Source of the DNA: Allobosea vaviloviae
GTDB taxonomy: Bacteria > Pseudomonadota > Alphaproteobacteria > Rhizobiales > Beijerinckiaceae
DNA: 64,000 nt
Reading direction: 5' to 3'
NCBI RefSeq assembly: GCF_001298265.1
Contig: NZ_LGSZ01000022.1
Span: 124,001 to 188,000 of the forward strand
The notes beneath the pieces are model-generated. The model did not search any database and had not been told where the DNA came from. It was given only the letters and a program-made list of their open reading frames with translations. This document shows positions 45,198 through 54,786 of the stretch, piece by piece. A program made the translations under genes and the position numbers. Each line of letters starts with the position of its first letter. Position 1 is the stretch's first letter.

Positions 45198-45211
45198 TTG
45201 ATCCAGATCAA
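45198..45211 (+). promoter_or_regulatory. FNR/FixK-type anaerobox upstream of ppk2
   Basis: TTGATCCAGATCAA is a perfect TTGAT-N4-ATCAA dyad. It lies 70 bases before the TTG start of the polyphosphate kinase 2 gene, a distance that fits activation from around -41.5. It implies induction at low oxygen by an FNR or FixK protein. Confidence 0.8.
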
Positions 45212-45280
45212 GGCGACGCCGCGGCGCTTGCAGGGACACTCCCAAGATCGGGCCAACGGCCCATCCGAAGGAGATTGATC

Positions 45281-46390
45281 TTGGCGACCCGTCGACAGCC
45301 CTCTTCCGGCGCCATGCGTCGGCAGCCGAGTCCAGAGCCGACCACGGTCGAGCCGGCCCCGACATCAGAGGGAATCGAGGCCGGGCTGGCGGCGGAGCGG
45401 ACGGAAGCGGTCCAGGAAGCGCAGATCGCCGCGATCTCCTCGGTGGCAGGAGATGCCGATACGGCGGGAGGCATCGATGCGATCCTTGCCGGCGCCGCTC
45501 CCGACGACGCTCGCCGGCTGCGCAGCGCGCTCGGCTTGCCGAAGGCGCAGGGGAAGCCGCGCGAAACCAGCGACGAATTGTCGGGCGACTGGCGCAATGG
45601 CGCCTACCCCTATCGCTACAAGATGCTGCGCAAGGACTACGAGCGCGACAAGTTCAGGCTCCAGTCCGAGCTTCTCAAGCTCCAGACCTGGGTGAAGGAA
45701 TCGCGCCAGCGCGTCGTCATCCTGTTCGAGGGCCGCGACGCGGCCGGCAAGGGCGGTGCCATCAAGCGCTTCATGGAGCATCTCAATCCGCGCGGCGCCC
45801 GCGTGGTCGCGCTGGAGAAGCCCAGCGAGGTCGAGCGCGGCCAGTGGTATTTCCAGCGCTATGTCCAGCATCTGCCGACGACGGGCGAGATCGTGCTGTT
45901 CGATCGCAGCTGGTACAACCGCGCCGGCGTCGAGCGCGTCATGGGCTTCTGCTCCGACCCCGAGTACCGCGAGTTCCTGCGCCAGGCGCCGGAGTTCGAG
46001 CGCAACCTGGTGCGCAGCGGCATCCACCTGATCAAGTTCTGGTTCTCGGTCAGCCGCGACGAGCAGCATCGGCGCTTCAAGGAGCGCGAGGCCCATCCCT
46101 TGAAGCAGTGGAAGCTCTCGCCGGTCGATCTCGCCAGCCTCGACAAATGGGACGACTACACGGCGGCCAAGGAGGCGATGTTCTTCGCCACCGACACAGC
46201 CGACTCGCCCTGGACGGTGGTGAAGTCCGACGACAAGAAGCGGGCGCGCCTCAACGCGTTTCGCTATGTGCTGCGCTCGCTGCCCTATGCCGGCAAGGAC
46301 GTCGACCGCATTGGAGCCGTCGATACCCTGCTCATCGGCCGCGCCAATTTCGTCTACGAGCGCGACGAGCAGGTTCCGGGTCAATCCTGA
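45281..46390 (+). CDS. ppk2: Polyphosphate kinase 2
   Basis: PPK2, 369 residues, transfers phosphate between polyphosphate and nucleoside di- or monophosphates. Walker A FEGRDAAGKGGAIKR at about 150-163, and the lid and Walker B region LFDRSWYNRAGVERVMGF. The core begins near residue 110 (GAYPYRYKMLRKDYE); the first 100 residues are low-complexity. The TTG at 45281 is chosen because AAGGAG lies nine bases upstream; an ATG at 45314 is an alternative. It is downstream of a perfect FNR/FixK box. Whether it prefers ADP or GDP cannot be told. Confidence 0.93.
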   Translation: MATRRQPSSGAMRRQPSPEPTTVEPAPTSEGIEAGLAAERTEAVQEAQIAAISSVAGDADTAGGIDAILAGAAPDDARRLRSALGLPKAQGKPRETSDELSGDWRNGAYPYRYKMLRKDYERDKFRLQSELLKLQTWVKESRQRVVILFEGRDAAGKGGAIKRFMEHLNPRGARVVALEKPSEVERGQWYFQRYVQHLPTTGEIVLFDRSWYNRAGVERVMGFCSDPEYREFLRQAPEFERNLVRSGIHLIKFWFSVSRDEQHRRFKEREAHPLKQWKLSPVDLASLDKWDDYTAAKEAMFFATDTADSPWTVVKSDDKKRARLNAFRYVLRSLPYAGKDVDRIGAVDTLLIGRANFVYERDEQVPGQS

Positions 46391-46397
46391 TCGCAGG

Positions 46398-46862
46398 TCA
46401 AAACGCCAGCGGCGCGTTGTCGACGACCTCTTTCATTACGAAAAAGGTGCGGGTCTGGCGCACGCCGGGCAGCGCGATCAGCTTGTCGGCGTGGAGTTTG
46501 TTGAAATCCGCCATGTCGCGGACCCGGATCTTGAGGATGTAGTCGAAATCGCCGGCGACGATGTGGCAGTCGAGGATCGCCGGCATGCCCCGGATCGCCG
46601 TCTCGAAATCGCCGAAACTCTCGGGTGTCGAGCGGTCCAGCACCACGCCGACGAAGGCGAGCGTGCCCATCTCGACCTTTTGCGGCGAGATTTGCGCCCG
46701 CACACCGCTGACATAGCCCTCCGCGAACAGACGCTGGATCCGCCTGTGGCAGGTCGCGGCGCTGGTGTTCACGCGCTTGGCGATTTCGGCATTGCCCATC
46801 CGCCCGTCGCTTTGCAGCAGCCGCAGAATCTTGAGGTCGGTCCGGTCGAGTTTGGGCTCCAT
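46398..46862 (-). CDS. acdR: Lrp/AsnC family regulator, probable regulator of acdS
   Basis: A 154-residue Lrp/AsnC protein: HTH at about residues 5-55 (LDRTDLKILRLLQSDGRMGNAEIAKRV in pieces) and a RAM effector domain (VLDRSTPESFGDFETAIRGMPAILDCHIVAGDFDYILKI in pieces). It is divergent from the ACC deaminase gene with 158 bases between, which matches the AcdR/acdS arrangement of Pseudomonas and rhizobia, where AcdR activates acdS when ACC is present. The symbol rests on context. Confidence 0.85.
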   Translation of the reverse strand: MEPKLDRTDLKILRLLQSDGRMGNAEIAKRVNTSAATCHRRIQRLFAEGYVSGVRAQISPQKVEMGTLAFVGVVLDRSTPESFGDFETAIRGMPAILDCHIVAGDFDYILKIRVRDMADFNKLHADKLIALPGVRQTRTFFVMKEVVDNAPLAF

Positions 46863-47020
46863 GAAAGGATCTTCCGAAAAAGGGGATCAATCTGAGAGCC
46901 ATAACAGGAGGTAGGATCAAACGTGGCGTCAAGACACCTTTCCGTGCCCCAACTTCGGAAGTACCTTTCAGGCGATTTTCGCTAGCTTTTCCGGAGTTCA
47001 ATCCGGAGCAAGCAAGAACC
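46863..47020. promoter_or_regulatory. acdR/acdS divergent control region
   Basis: The 158-base gap contains a perfect 11-base dyad ACTTCGGAAGT (46952-46962), two TCCGGA palindromes spaced by six bases at about 47000, and the near-repeats ACACCTTTCC and GTACCTTTCA. They are candidates for binding sites of the Lrp-type regulator. Confidence 0.5.
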
Positions 47021-48031
47021 ATGCTGTCGAAATTCGAGCGTTACCCGCTGACCTTCGGTCCTACGCCGATCGAGCCGCTGCCGCGTCTCTCCGCCCATCT
47101 CGGCGGCCAGGTCGAGCTCTACGCCAAGCGCGAGGACTGCAATTCCGGCCTCGCCTTCGGCGGCAACAAGCTGCGCAAGCTCGAATACATTGTGCCGGAC
47201 GCGATCGCCTCGGGCGCCGATACGCTGGTCTCGATCGGCGGCGTGCAGTCCAACCACACCCGCATGGTCGCCGCGACCGCTGCCAAGATCGGCATGAAGT
47301 GCCGCATCGTCCAGGAGAGCTGGGTGCCGCATGAGGATGCGGTCTATGACCGCGTCGGCAACATCCTGCTGTCGCGGGTGATGGGCGCCGACGTTCAGCT
47401 CGTCGACGAGGGCTTCGACATCGGCATCCGCCAGAGCTGGGAGAATGCGCTGGAGGACGTGAAGGCCAAGGGCGGCAAGCCCTATCCGATCCCCGCCGGC
47501 GCCTCCGTCCACAAATTCGGCGGCCTCGGCTATGTCGGCTTTGCCGAGGAGGTGAGGGCGCAGGAGGCGCAGCTCGGCTTCCAGTTTGACTATATCGTCG
47601 TCTGCACCGTGACGGGCTCGACCCATGCCGGCATGGTCGTCGGCTTCGCCAAGGACGGCCGCCAGCGCAACGTCATCGGCATCGACGCCTCCTTCACCCC
47701 GGCCCAGACCAAGGCGCAGGTGCTCGACATCGCCCAGAAGACCTCGGCCCTGGTTGGCGGCAAGGACATCGTCAAAGACGATATCGTCCTGAACGAGGAT
47801 TACGCCTATCCGGTCTACGGTGTCCCCTCGAAGGAGACGATCGAGGCCATCCGGCTCTCGGCCCGGCTCGAGGGCATGATGACCGACCCCGTCTATGAGG
47901 GGAAATCGATGCAGGGCATGATCGACCTGGTGAAGAAGGGCTTCTTCCCGGCGGGCTCGAAGGTGCTCTACGCCCATCTCGGCGGCGTGCCTGCGATCAA
48001 CGGCTACAGCTACACCTTCCGCAACGGCTGA
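47021..48031 (+). CDS. acdS: 1-aminocyclopropane-1-carboxylate deaminase
   Basis: A 336-residue PLP enzyme that converts ACC, the ethylene precursor of plants, to 2-oxobutyrate and ammonia. The PLP lysine is K50 in [11 protein letters not shown]. The residues that distinguish true ACC deaminases from D-cysteine desulfhydrases, Tyr and Glu, are Y292 and E293 in [13 protein letters not shown]. The serine motif GGVQSNHTR is also present. A divergent Lrp regulator supports the assignment. It suggests a plant-associated lifestyle. Confidence 0.95.
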   Translation: MLSKFERYPLTFGPTPIEPLPRLSAHLGGQVELYAKREDCNSGLAFGGNKLRKLEYIVPDAIASGADTLVSIGGVQSNHTRMVAATAAKIGMKCRIVQESWVPHEDAVYDRVGNILLSRVMGADVQLVDEGFDIGIRQSWENALEDVKAKGGKPYPIPAGASVHKFGGLGYVGFAEEVRAQEAQLGFQFDYIVVCTVTGSTHAGMVVGFAKDGRQRNVIGIDASFTPAQTKAQVLDIAQKTSALVGGKDIVKDDIVLNEDYAYPVYGVPSKETIEAIRLSARLEGMMTDPVYEGKSMQGMIDLVKKGFFPAGSKVLYAHLGGVPAINGYSYTFRNG

Positions 48032-48036
48032 CGGCG

Positions 48037-48342
48037 ATGGAGGTCGTCGTCCTGGTGGAGTTCGGGGCGGGCACGGCGCCCGCCCGCGCCGCCCTGCTGG
48101 AGCGCGTCGGCGCGCTGGCGCTGTCCGGACAGGGACGGCTGAGCTTCGTCGCAACGGAAGCTGGCGGTCCTGACGCGCGTGAGCGCGACGTCGTCGCGAT
48201 CGGCCTGACGCGGGCCGCCGCGGCGGCCGGGCTGATCGAGCGCTGGCGCGGCGAGGGCATTCTCACGGATGCGACCCCTGCGCGCGTCCTGCGCGTCCAG
48301 CCGATCTGGTCGATGGAGCCGCTCGCGCTGATGTTCCCTTGA
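48037..48342 (+). CDS. Hypothetical protein downstream of acdS
   Basis: A 101-residue protein with no membrane helix; it has alternating beta-like and Ala-rich helical stretches ([42 protein letters not shown] in pieces), giving a ferredoxin-like outline. It starts five bases after the acdS stop without an obvious ribosome site, so it depends on translation of acdS. No family was recognised. Confidence 0.55.
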   Translation: MEVVVLVEFGAGTAPARAALLERVGALALSGQGRLSFVATEAGGPDARERDVVAIGLTRAAAAAGLIERWRGEGILTDATPARVLRVQPIWSMEPLALMFP

Positions 48343-48464
48343 TGGCAGGCCGAGGCGGTGCGGGGTGCCCTGCGCCGCAGCGGCTTGCCGCCATGGCGGA
48401 GAGGATGCAACAACGCCGGCAAAGGCTCGGCGGCATTCCCGCCGGCACGTCAGGAGTTTGCGCG

Positions 48465-49517
48465 ATGCAGCTGGGAGTGATCGGCCTCGGCCGGATGGGT
48501 GGCAATATCGTGCGTCGCCTGATGCGCGCCGGCCATGACAGCGTGGTCTATGACCGCGATCCGAAGCCGGGTGTGGCGCTCGCCGCCGATGGCGCCGTGG
48601 TGGCGTCGGACCTCAAGGACATGGTCGCCAAGCTCACGGCCCCGCGTGCGATCTGGGTCATGCTTCCCGCCGGCAAGATCACCGAGGGGACGCTGGCCGA
48701 GCTCGCCGGCCTGCTTTCGCCCGGCGACACGCTGATCGACGGCGGCAACGCCTTCTGGAAGGACGATGTCCGGCGTGGGCGGGAACTCGCGGCGAAGGGC
48801 ATCCATTACATGGATGTCGGCACGTCGGGCGGCGTGCATGGGCTCGATCGCGGCTATTGCCTGATGATCGGCGGCGACAAGCAGGCCTTCGACCGGCTGG
48901 AGCCGATCTTCGCGACGCTGGCTCCGGGCAAGGGCGACATCGAGCCGACGAAGCATCGCGACGGTCGCAATCCGACCAGCGAACAGGGCTATCTGCATTG
49001 CGGCCCGGTCGGCGCCGGGCACTTCGTCAAGATGGTCCATAACGGCATCGAATACGGCATGATGCAGGCCTTCGCCGAGGGTTTCGACCTGCTGCGCAAC
49101 GCCTCCGCCAAGGAGGGCCTGCCGCCCGAATACGAATTCGATTTCGACACCGCCGAGATCGCCGAGGTCTGGCGCCGGGGCTCGGTGGTGACGTCCTGGC
49201 TGCTCGACCTGACGGCCGAGGCCCTGGCCGCCGATGAGGAACTCGCCGCCTATTCCGGCACCGTCTCCGATTCGGGTGAGGGCCGCTGGACGGTCGATGC
49301 CGCCGTCGAGACGGCGACGCCCGCCGAGGTGCTGACCTCGGCGCTGTTTGCCCGCTTCCGCTCCCGCGTCGACCATACCTTCGGCGAGAAGGTGCTCTCG
49401 GCCATGCGCGCCGGCTTCGGCGGCCATGTCGAGCCCAAGCCCGGCACGGTCCTGCCGACGGGCCCCGTCGCGGTCGGCGCGGCACCGATTCCGGTCGTCT
49501 CCGGCAAGCAGGGCTGA
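48465..49517 (+). CDS. gnd: 6-phosphogluconate dehydrogenase, decarboxylating (short type)
   Basis: A 350-residue 6PGDH of the short (GndA/YqeC-like) group. The NAD(P)-binding site is [39 protein letters not shown] and [19 protein letters not shown] carry the substrate and catalytic lysine residues. It oxidises 6-phosphogluconate to ribulose 5-phosphate and CO2. The ATG at 48465 follows CAGGAG. gntK starts three bases after its stop, so the two act together in gluconate use. Confidence 0.93.
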   Translation: MQLGVIGLGRMGGNIVRRLMRAGHDSVVYDRDPKPGVALAADGAVVASDLKDMVAKLTAPRAIWVMLPAGKITEGTLAELAGLLSPGDTLIDGGNAFWKDDVRRGRELAAKGIHYMDVGTSGGVHGLDRGYCLMIGGDKQAFDRLEPIFATLAPGKGDIEPTKHRDGRNPTSEQGYLHCGPVGAGHFVKMVHNGIEYGMMQAFAEGFDLLRNASAKEGLPPEYEFDFDTAEIAEVWRRGSVVTSWLLDLTAEALAADEELAAYSGTVSDSGEGRWTVDAAVETATPAEVLTSALFARFRSRVDHTFGEKVLSAMRAGFGGHVEPKPGTVLPTGPVAVGAAPIPVVSGKQG

Positions 49518-49520
49518 GCC

Positions 49521-50051
49521 GTGGTGACACAGCAGATGTCGCATGTGAGGCCGGCTGTCGTCGTCGTCATGGGCGTCGCCAGCTCGGGCAAGACCTCGCT
49601 GGGCGAGCGTCTCGCCGGCCAGCTCGGCTGGCCCTTCCGCGACGCCGACTCGTTCCATCCGCCTGAGAACGTCGCCAAGATGGCGGGCGGAACGCCGCTC
49701 AATGACGAGGATCGCAAGCCCTGGCTGACCGCGATCGCCGCCTGGATCGACGATCTGCGCGCGTCCGGCGGCAATGGCATCGTCACCTGCTCGGCGCTGA
49801 AGCGCGCCTATCGCCGTGTCATCATCGGCGACAGGCCCGATGTCGCGCTGGTTTATCTCAAGGGATCGCGCGAGTTGATCGGTGCCCGGATGGCACAGCG
49901 CCAGCATCACTTCATGCCGCCGGCCCTGCTCGACAGCCAGTTCGCGGCGCTCGAGGAGCCGGGGGAGGACGAGGGTCCGCTCGTCGTCTCGGTCGAATCC
50001 TCCAAGGAGGCGATCGTCTCCGACGTGATGACAAGGCTCGGGCTGGCCTGA
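49521..50051 (+). CDS. gntK: Gluconokinase
   Basis: A 176-residue gluconate kinase. P-loop GVASSGKTSLGERLA, substrate-binding FRDADSFHPPENVAKMAGGTPLNDEDRKPWL and CSALKRAYRRVI. It phosphorylates gluconate to the substrate of the adjacent dehydrogenase. The GTG at 49521 gives the longest form; the ATG at 49536 is an alternative. Confidence 0.94.
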   Translation: MVTQQMSHVRPAVVVVMGVASSGKTSLGERLAGQLGWPFRDADSFHPPENVAKMAGGTPLNDEDRKPWLTAIAAWIDDLRASGGNGIVTCSALKRAYRRVIIGDRPDVALVYLKGSRELIGARMAQRQHHFMPPALLDSQFAALEEPGEDEGPLVVSVESSKEAIVSDVMTRLGLA

Positions 50052-50069
50052 AGGACTGACGTTAAGCGG

Positions 50070-50474
50070 TCACGGCCGACGCCATGGCCAGTCGATGACG
50101 CCGCCGACATAGAGCGCCCACCAGATCAGAACCGGCTGCAGCGCCAGGCGCGGCGCATGATACCACCAACTCGACGGAAGCCCTGCCAGCGTAATGCCTT
50201 CGATCGCATGCTTGATGTTGGCCGGGAAGACGCACAGCGCGTAAAGCGCGAGCCCGATCCCTGCCGCCCGGCGCAGCTGCGGCACGAACAAGCCGATCGC
50301 GCCGAGAACTTCCGCGACGCCGGTGGCGATCACCACCAGGCGCGGTTCGGGGACCCATGCCGGCACGATCGGCAGGAAGGCGTCGGGCGAGCGCAGATGC
50401 AACAGCCCGGCGCCGAGATAGAACGCCGCCATCAGCCAGCGCATCGCGAGGCGATGGTGCGGCAGGAGCGTCAC
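50070..50474 (-). CDS. DoxX family membrane protein
   Basis: A 134-residue DoxX-like protein with four predicted membrane helices (RWLMAAFYLGAGLLH, LVVIATGVAEVLGAIGLFV, AAGIGLALYALCVFPANI, LQPVLIWWALYVGG). The HLRSPDAFLPIVP stretch after helix 1 is typical. A GTG at 50474 overlaps the stop of the upstream cupredoxin gene as GTGA, so the two are translationally coupled; an ATG at 50444 is an alternative. Function is unknown, often linked to redox stress. Confidence 0.85.
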   Translation of the reverse strand: MTLLPHHRLAMRWLMAAFYLGAGLLHLRSPDAFLPIVPAWVPEPRLVVIATGVAEVLGAIGLFVPQLRRAAGIGLALYALCVFPANIKHAIEGITLAGLPSSWWYHAPRLALQPVLIWWALYVGGVIDWPWRRP

Positions 50475-51913
50475 GTTACCTCGAACCAGGTCCACAGGCC
50501 GCGGTCGAAGCGCTCCAGCACGGTCGAGGAGATTAGCCAGCGGCCCGGATTCTCGGCGATGAAGGCGATGTGCAGCCGCTTGCCTTCGGGGATTTGCACG
50601 GTATCGAGGAAATAGGGCTCCCAGCCATCGTCGAGCGGATGCAGCAGGCGGAAGCAATGGCCGTGGACATGGATCGGCTGGAAGAACGCCGTCCTGTTCT
50701 CGATGGCGAGCACGATCGGGGTGCCGCGCTTGACGCTGAACAGCGGCTTGGCGCCGGCCTCGCCAAGGCCGCCATTGATGCGCCAGGGGCGGGCGGGGTC
50801 GAGTCCCGTCAGATCGAGCTTGAAATCGGCCGCGACCTTCGCTCCGCCCTCGATCACGATGGCGGGGCGAACCGCGTCCTGGAGACGGACGGCCGCGGGC
50901 AGGGTCGGGTTCGCCTTCAGCGCCATCGGAGCCGTCGAGGTCGGCTTGGCGGCCCCCTCGGCGACGAGCCGGACAAGCGGCACGCCTGAGCCGATCAGGG
51001 CCGTCACCATCGCAGTGGCGCCGATCTCCGTGGGCATGTCGATCAGCAGGTCGTAGCGGGTGCCCGGAGCGAAAGGCAGTTGCGCACGCACGGGCTCGAA
51101 GGACTCGGTCGGCTGGCCGTCGACCGCGACGACGACCGCCTTGATGCCGTCGAAGCGCAACCGCATGATCCGGGCATTGCAGGCATTGGCGAGGCGCAGG
51201 CGCACCCGCGCACCGGGCGCGACCGCGACGCGCTGCGGCGGCGAGCCGCCATTCACCGTGATCCAGCTTCCCAGCCGCCCGGCCGCAGCGCCGTCGGGGC
51301 TGCTGGCGGAGAAAGCCTGAATCGCGTGGTCGTCGCCGAGCAGCCAGTCCGTCACCAGGACGGGAAGGTCGAGATCGACCGGCGGCGGTTCGGGCTCCTC
51401 GACCACCAGCAGGCCGCTCAACCCGCGCCCGGCCGGCTCCGAGGAGCCGCCGATGACGAGCGGGCGATACAGGATCGTGCCGGAGTCGGTTGGCTTGAGC
51501 CGGTATGTGAAGCTCTCGCCCGGCGCGATCGCCGGCTGGCTGAAGCCGCCGACGCCATCCATCGCCGCATCGCCCCGCAGGCCCTGCCAATGCAGCGACA
51601 GCGGGCTCGTCGTCCTGTTCGCCAGGGTCAGCCGAAGCGTCTCGCCAAGCTTGATTCGCAGGGGCGGACCCGGCGTCACGCCATCGAAGCTCCAGATCTC
51701 GGTCTCGGCCGCGGGCGTCGGCCTGAGCCGGACCTTGGCCGGCCCGGCTGTGAGGATACGCGGCGCCACTTCGGGCGCTGCGGCCGGCGTCTGTGCCGCT
51801 GCCGCTCCGGTCAACGCCAGCGTCGTCACAGCGCCAAGGCCGGCGAGCGCCGCGCGGCGCGTCGGGGCGGCAGGGCGTTCATGGGCTTCGTTGCGTTCGT
51901 TCGCTGTGCTCAT
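50471..51913 (-). CDS. Multicopper-oxidase-like cupredoxin protein with degenerate copper sites, Tat-exported
   Basis: A 480-residue three-domain cupredoxin protein. A twin-arginine signal (TRRAALAGLGAV) precedes an Ala-rich cleavage region near residue 40. The fold pattern of laccases is present, but the copper motifs are mostly lost: HWHG reads HWQG, the usual WYHPH position reads LYRPL, HPxHLHG reads QPIHVHG, and the C-terminal HCHxxxHxxxGM is absent (WLISSTVLERF). This resembles SufI/FtsP, a cupredoxin without copper. It is unlikely to be an active oxidase. It is followed by the coupled doxX gene. Confidence 0.88.
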   Translation of the reverse strand: MSTANERNEAHERPAAPTRRAALAGLGAVTTLALTGAAAAQTPAAAPEVAPRILTAGPAKVRLRPTPAAETEIWSFDGVTPGPPLRIKLGETLRLTLANRTTSPLSLHWQGLRGDAAMDGVGGFSQPAIAPGESFTYRLKPTDSGTILYRPLVIGGSSEPAGRGLSGLLVVEEPEPPPVDLDLPVLVTDWLLGDDHAIQAFSASSPDGAAAGRLGSWITVNGGSPPQRVAVAPGARVRLRLANACNARIMRLRFDGIKAVVVAVDGQPTESFEPVRAQLPFAPGTRYDLLIDMPTEIGATAMVTALIGSGVPLVRLVAEGAAKPTSTAPMALKANPTLPAAVRLQDAVRPAIVIEGGAKVAADFKLDLTGLDPARPWRINGGLGEAGAKPLFSVKRGTPIVLAIENRTAFFQPIHVHGHCFRLLHPLDDGWEPYFLDTVQIPEGKRLHIAFIAENPGRWLISSTVLERFDRGLWTWFEVT

Positions 51914-52101
51914 GGCCACCGGCATAATTGCCGGCGCGCCCGATGGCGAGGGGGGCGCGGCGCGGAACCAAGCCCGGCATTGCTTGGCGTGTTTTGCAGA
52001 ACCGTCATTTTTTTGCTGCATGGCGCGGCACAAATGCGTATAGCACCGGCGCCCAATGATGGCCGCGCTGCGTATTCTCGCGCGCTGGCGCCATCGGGCC
52101 G

Positions 52102-52186
52102 GCGGGCGTGGCGGAACTGGTAGACGCACTGGTTTTAGGTACCAGCGGCGAAAGTCGTGGGGGTTCGAGTCCCTCCGCCCGCACCA
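52102..52186 (+). tRNA. tRNA-Leu (anticodon TAG)
   Basis: Acceptor GCGGGCG pairs with CGCCCGC; anticodon loop TTTTAGG in CTGGTTTTAGGTACCAG; long variable arm typical of Leu; T loop GGTTCGAGTC; encoded CCA. Length 85 bases. Confidence 0.97.
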
Positions 52187-52270
52187 TCGAATTGGCTTTC
52201 GCGAGCGCGGCGGCGGTAACGACGTCGCGCTTTGGACATTGCATAACGAGCTGTTGGCGGATCGAAAAAG

Positions 52271-53713
52271 ATGAACGTGACCGAAACCCTCTCGCAGGGC
52301 CTCAAGCGCGAATTTCAGGTGGTGCTGAACGCTGCCGACCTCAAGACGCGGCTCGATGACGGCCTCCAGGGCCTCCAGGGCAAGGCCAAGATCAACGGCT
52401 TCCGGCCCGGCAAGGTGCCGGTCGGCCATCTGCGCCGGCTCTATGGCCGCTCGGTCATGGCCGATGTGCTGCAGAACGCGGTCAACGAGGCCAACCAGAA
52501 GATCGTCGCCGACAACGGCCTGAAGCTCGCCTTCGAGCCGCAGATCAAGTTCCCCGAGAACAAGGACGAGATCGAGGCCGCGATGGAGGCCAAGGGCGAT
52601 CTCGCCTTCACGGTCGCGCTCGAAGTGCTCCCCAAGATCGAGCTCGCCGATCTCTCGGACGTAGCGCTGGTCAAGCCGGTCGCCGAGGTGCCCGACGCCG
52701 ATGTCGATTCCTCGCTGGAGCGCATGGCTGCGTCGAACCGCACCTTCGCCGACAAGGGCGAGGGCGCCGTCGCCGCCAGCGGTGACCGCCTGCTGATCTC
52801 CTTCGTCGGCACGCTCGAGGGCAAGCCCTTCGACGGCGGCACGGGCGAGGGCATTCCGCTCGATCTCGGCGCCGGCCAGTTCATTCCCGGCTTCGAGGAG
52901 CAGCTCGAGGGCGCCAAGGCCGGCGAGATCCGGACCGTCAAGGTCACCTTCCCGGAGAACTACACCGCCGAGCAGCTCGCCGGTAAGCCGGCCGAGTTCG
53001 AGGTCACCGTCACCGAGGTCCAGGCCCCGGAAGCGGTGAAGATCGATGACGAGCTCGCCAAGGCCTTTGGGCTGGAGTCGCTGGATGCGCTGAAGTCTGC
53101 TATCCGCGAGCAGATCGGCCGCGATTTCGGCACCCAGTCGCGCCGCAAGCTCAAGAAGAGCCTGCTCGATGCGCTCGACGGCAAGTACACCTTCGAGCTG
53201 CCCCCGACCTTGGTCGAGCAGGAGTTCGCCAGCGTCTGGAGCCAGGTCGAGGCCGACATGAAGGACGCCAAGAAGTCCTTCGAGGACGAGGGCACGACCG
53301 AGGAGACCGCCAAGGCGGACTACCGCAAGATCGCCGAGCGCCGCGTGCGGCTGGGCCTCGTGCTGGCCGAGATCGGCGAGCAGGCCAAGGTCCAGATATC
53401 GGATGACGAGGTCACCCAGGCGCTTGTCGAGCGCGCCCGCCAGTTCCCGGGCCAAGAGAAGCAGGTCTGGGAGTTCTACCGCAAGAACCCGCAGGCGCTG
53501 GCCGAGATTCGCGCCCCGATCTTCGAGGAGAAGGTCGTCGACCATCTGCTCGGCCAGGTGAAGGTCGAGGACCAGACGGTCTCCCGCGAGGCGCTTTATG
53601 CCGACGAGGACGCCGACGAGGCGGCCGGGGCGAAGCCGAAGAAGGCTGCCGCCAAGAAGGCGAAGAAGGCCGACAAGGCTGACGAGACGGCTGCCGACGA
53701 CGCCTCCGCCTGA
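52271..53713 (+). CDS. tig: Trigger factor
   Basis: A 480-residue ribosome-associated chaperone. The ribosome-binding signature GFRPGKVP is at residues about 43-50, the FKBP-type PPIase domain at about 165-245 ([36 protein letters not shown]) and a C-terminal helical chaperone domain to about 430. The last 40 residues are Lys/Ala/Asp-rich. It precedes clpP-clpX-lon, as in many bacteria. A strong terminator follows. Confidence 0.96.
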   Translation: MNVTETLSQGLKREFQVVLNAADLKTRLDDGLQGLQGKAKINGFRPGKVPVGHLRRLYGRSVMADVLQNAVNEANQKIVADNGLKLAFEPQIKFPENKDEIEAAMEAKGDLAFTVALEVLPKIELADLSDVALVKPVAEVPDADVDSSLERMAASNRTFADKGEGAVAASGDRLLISFVGTLEGKPFDGGTGEGIPLDLGAGQFIPGFEEQLEGAKAGEIRTVKVTFPENYTAEQLAGKPAEFEVTVTEVQAPEAVKIDDELAKAFGLESLDALKSAIREQIGRDFGTQSRRKLKKSLLDALDGKYTFELPPTLVEQEFASVWSQVEADMKDAKKSFEDEGTTEETAKADYRKIAERRVRLGLVLAEIGEQAKVQISDDEVTQALVERARQFPGQEKQVWEFYRKNPQALAEIRAPIFEEKVVDHLLGQVKVEDQTVSREALYADEDADEAAGAKPKKAAAKKAKKADKADETAADDASA

Positions 53714-53742
53714 GCGGCGCGGAAACCTTAATCGCAACATTC

Positions 53743-53780
53743 GCGCCGCTCGGCCCCGTGCCGGGCGGCGCTTCTCTTTT
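53743..53780 (+). terminator. Rho-independent terminator of tig
   Basis: GCGCCGCTCGGC and GCCGGGCGGCGC form a 12-base stem (one T-G pair) with a 5-base loop, followed by TTCTCTTTT. It begins 30 bases after the tig stop. Confidence 0.85.
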
Positions 53781-53874
53781 CAGCCGCCTTTGCCGTGCTT
53801 ATGTGGTGTCTTCTCAAGACAGCCGCGATTCGACCAATGCCGGTTCCCGGCCTCCATCATCCAAGGACATTTTC

Positions 53875-54501
53875 ATGCTGCGCGATCCGATCGAGACCTA
53901 CAACAATCTCGTCCCGATGGTGGTCGAGCAGTCGAGCCGCGGCGAGCGCGCCTTCGACATCTATTCGCGCCTGCTGCGCGAACGCATCATCTTCCTGACC
54001 GGCCCGGTCGAGGATTACTCTGCCTCGCTGATCGTGGCGCAGCTCCTCTTCCTCGAGGCCGAGAACCCGAAGAAGGAGATTTCCTTCTACATCAACTCGC
54101 CCGGCGGCGTGGTGACCTCGGGCATGTCGATCTACGACACCATGCAGTTCATCCGCTGCCCGGTCACGACGCTCTGCGTCGGCCAGGCCGCCTCGATGGG
54201 CTCGCTGCTGCTGACCGCCGGCGCCAAGGACATGCGCTTCGCGCTGCCCAACGCCCGCATCATGGTTCACCAGCCCTCTGGTGGTTTCCAGGGCCAGGTC
54301 ACCGACATCCTGATCCATGCCCGCGAGGTCGAGAGCCTGAAGCGCCGGCTCAACGAGATCTATGTCAAGCACACCGGCCGCTCCTACGCGGACATCGAGG
54401 CCGCGCTCGAGCGCGACAATTTCATGACCGCCGAACAGGCCCGCGAGTTCGGCCTGATCGACAAGGTCATCGACAAGCGGCCCGAGGAACTCGCTGCCTG
54501 A
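53875..54501 (+). CDS. clpP: ATP-dependent Clp protease proteolytic subunit
   Basis: ClpP, 208 residues, forms the two-ring serine protease chamber that works with ClpX and ClpA. The catalytic serine is S107 in [11 protein letters not shown] and the histidine H132 in MVHQPSGG. The ATG at 53875 ([16 protein letters not shown]) is preceded by AAGGACA. Between clpP and clpX, bases 54502-54786 (285) contain no gene. Confidence 0.97.
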   Translation: MLRDPIETYNNLVPMVVEQSSRGERAFDIYSRLLRERIIFLTGPVEDYSASLIVAQLLFLEAENPKKEISFYINSPGGVVTSGMSIYDTMQFIRCPVTTLCVGQAASMGSLLLTAGAKDMRFALPNARIMVHQPSGGFQGQVTDILIHAREVESLKRRLNEIYVKHTGRSYADIEAALERDNFMTAEQAREFGLIDKVIDKRPEELAA

Positions 54502-54786
54502 GCGGCTGCGACCAGCGGGCGCGCCGCCTGTGGGTTGGCGCGGCCGCATCCCGCGCCCATATTGCATGAGAACCGGCCCCGTGTTTGCATGGGGAATCGG
54601 ACAGGCCCCGGGATGATCCCGAAGGTGTCCCAGCCTGATCCTGTTGTGGATCAGCCGCAAATTCGGGCGTGCCGGAACGGCGCGTTAACCAGATGAGCGT
54701 GAACTGGGCGCCTATTATGACGGAGAGACGACGGTTGCATCCGCTAACGCTGGTGTGGTCTCCGGCTCCGAGAATGGAGATGGACG

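Noticed and set aside
51914-53740. Upstream extension of the cupredoxin gene frame through tRNA-Leu and antisense to tig
   Set aside because: The real protein starts near 51913 with a Tat signal; the extension crosses a tRNA and is antisense to trigger factor.
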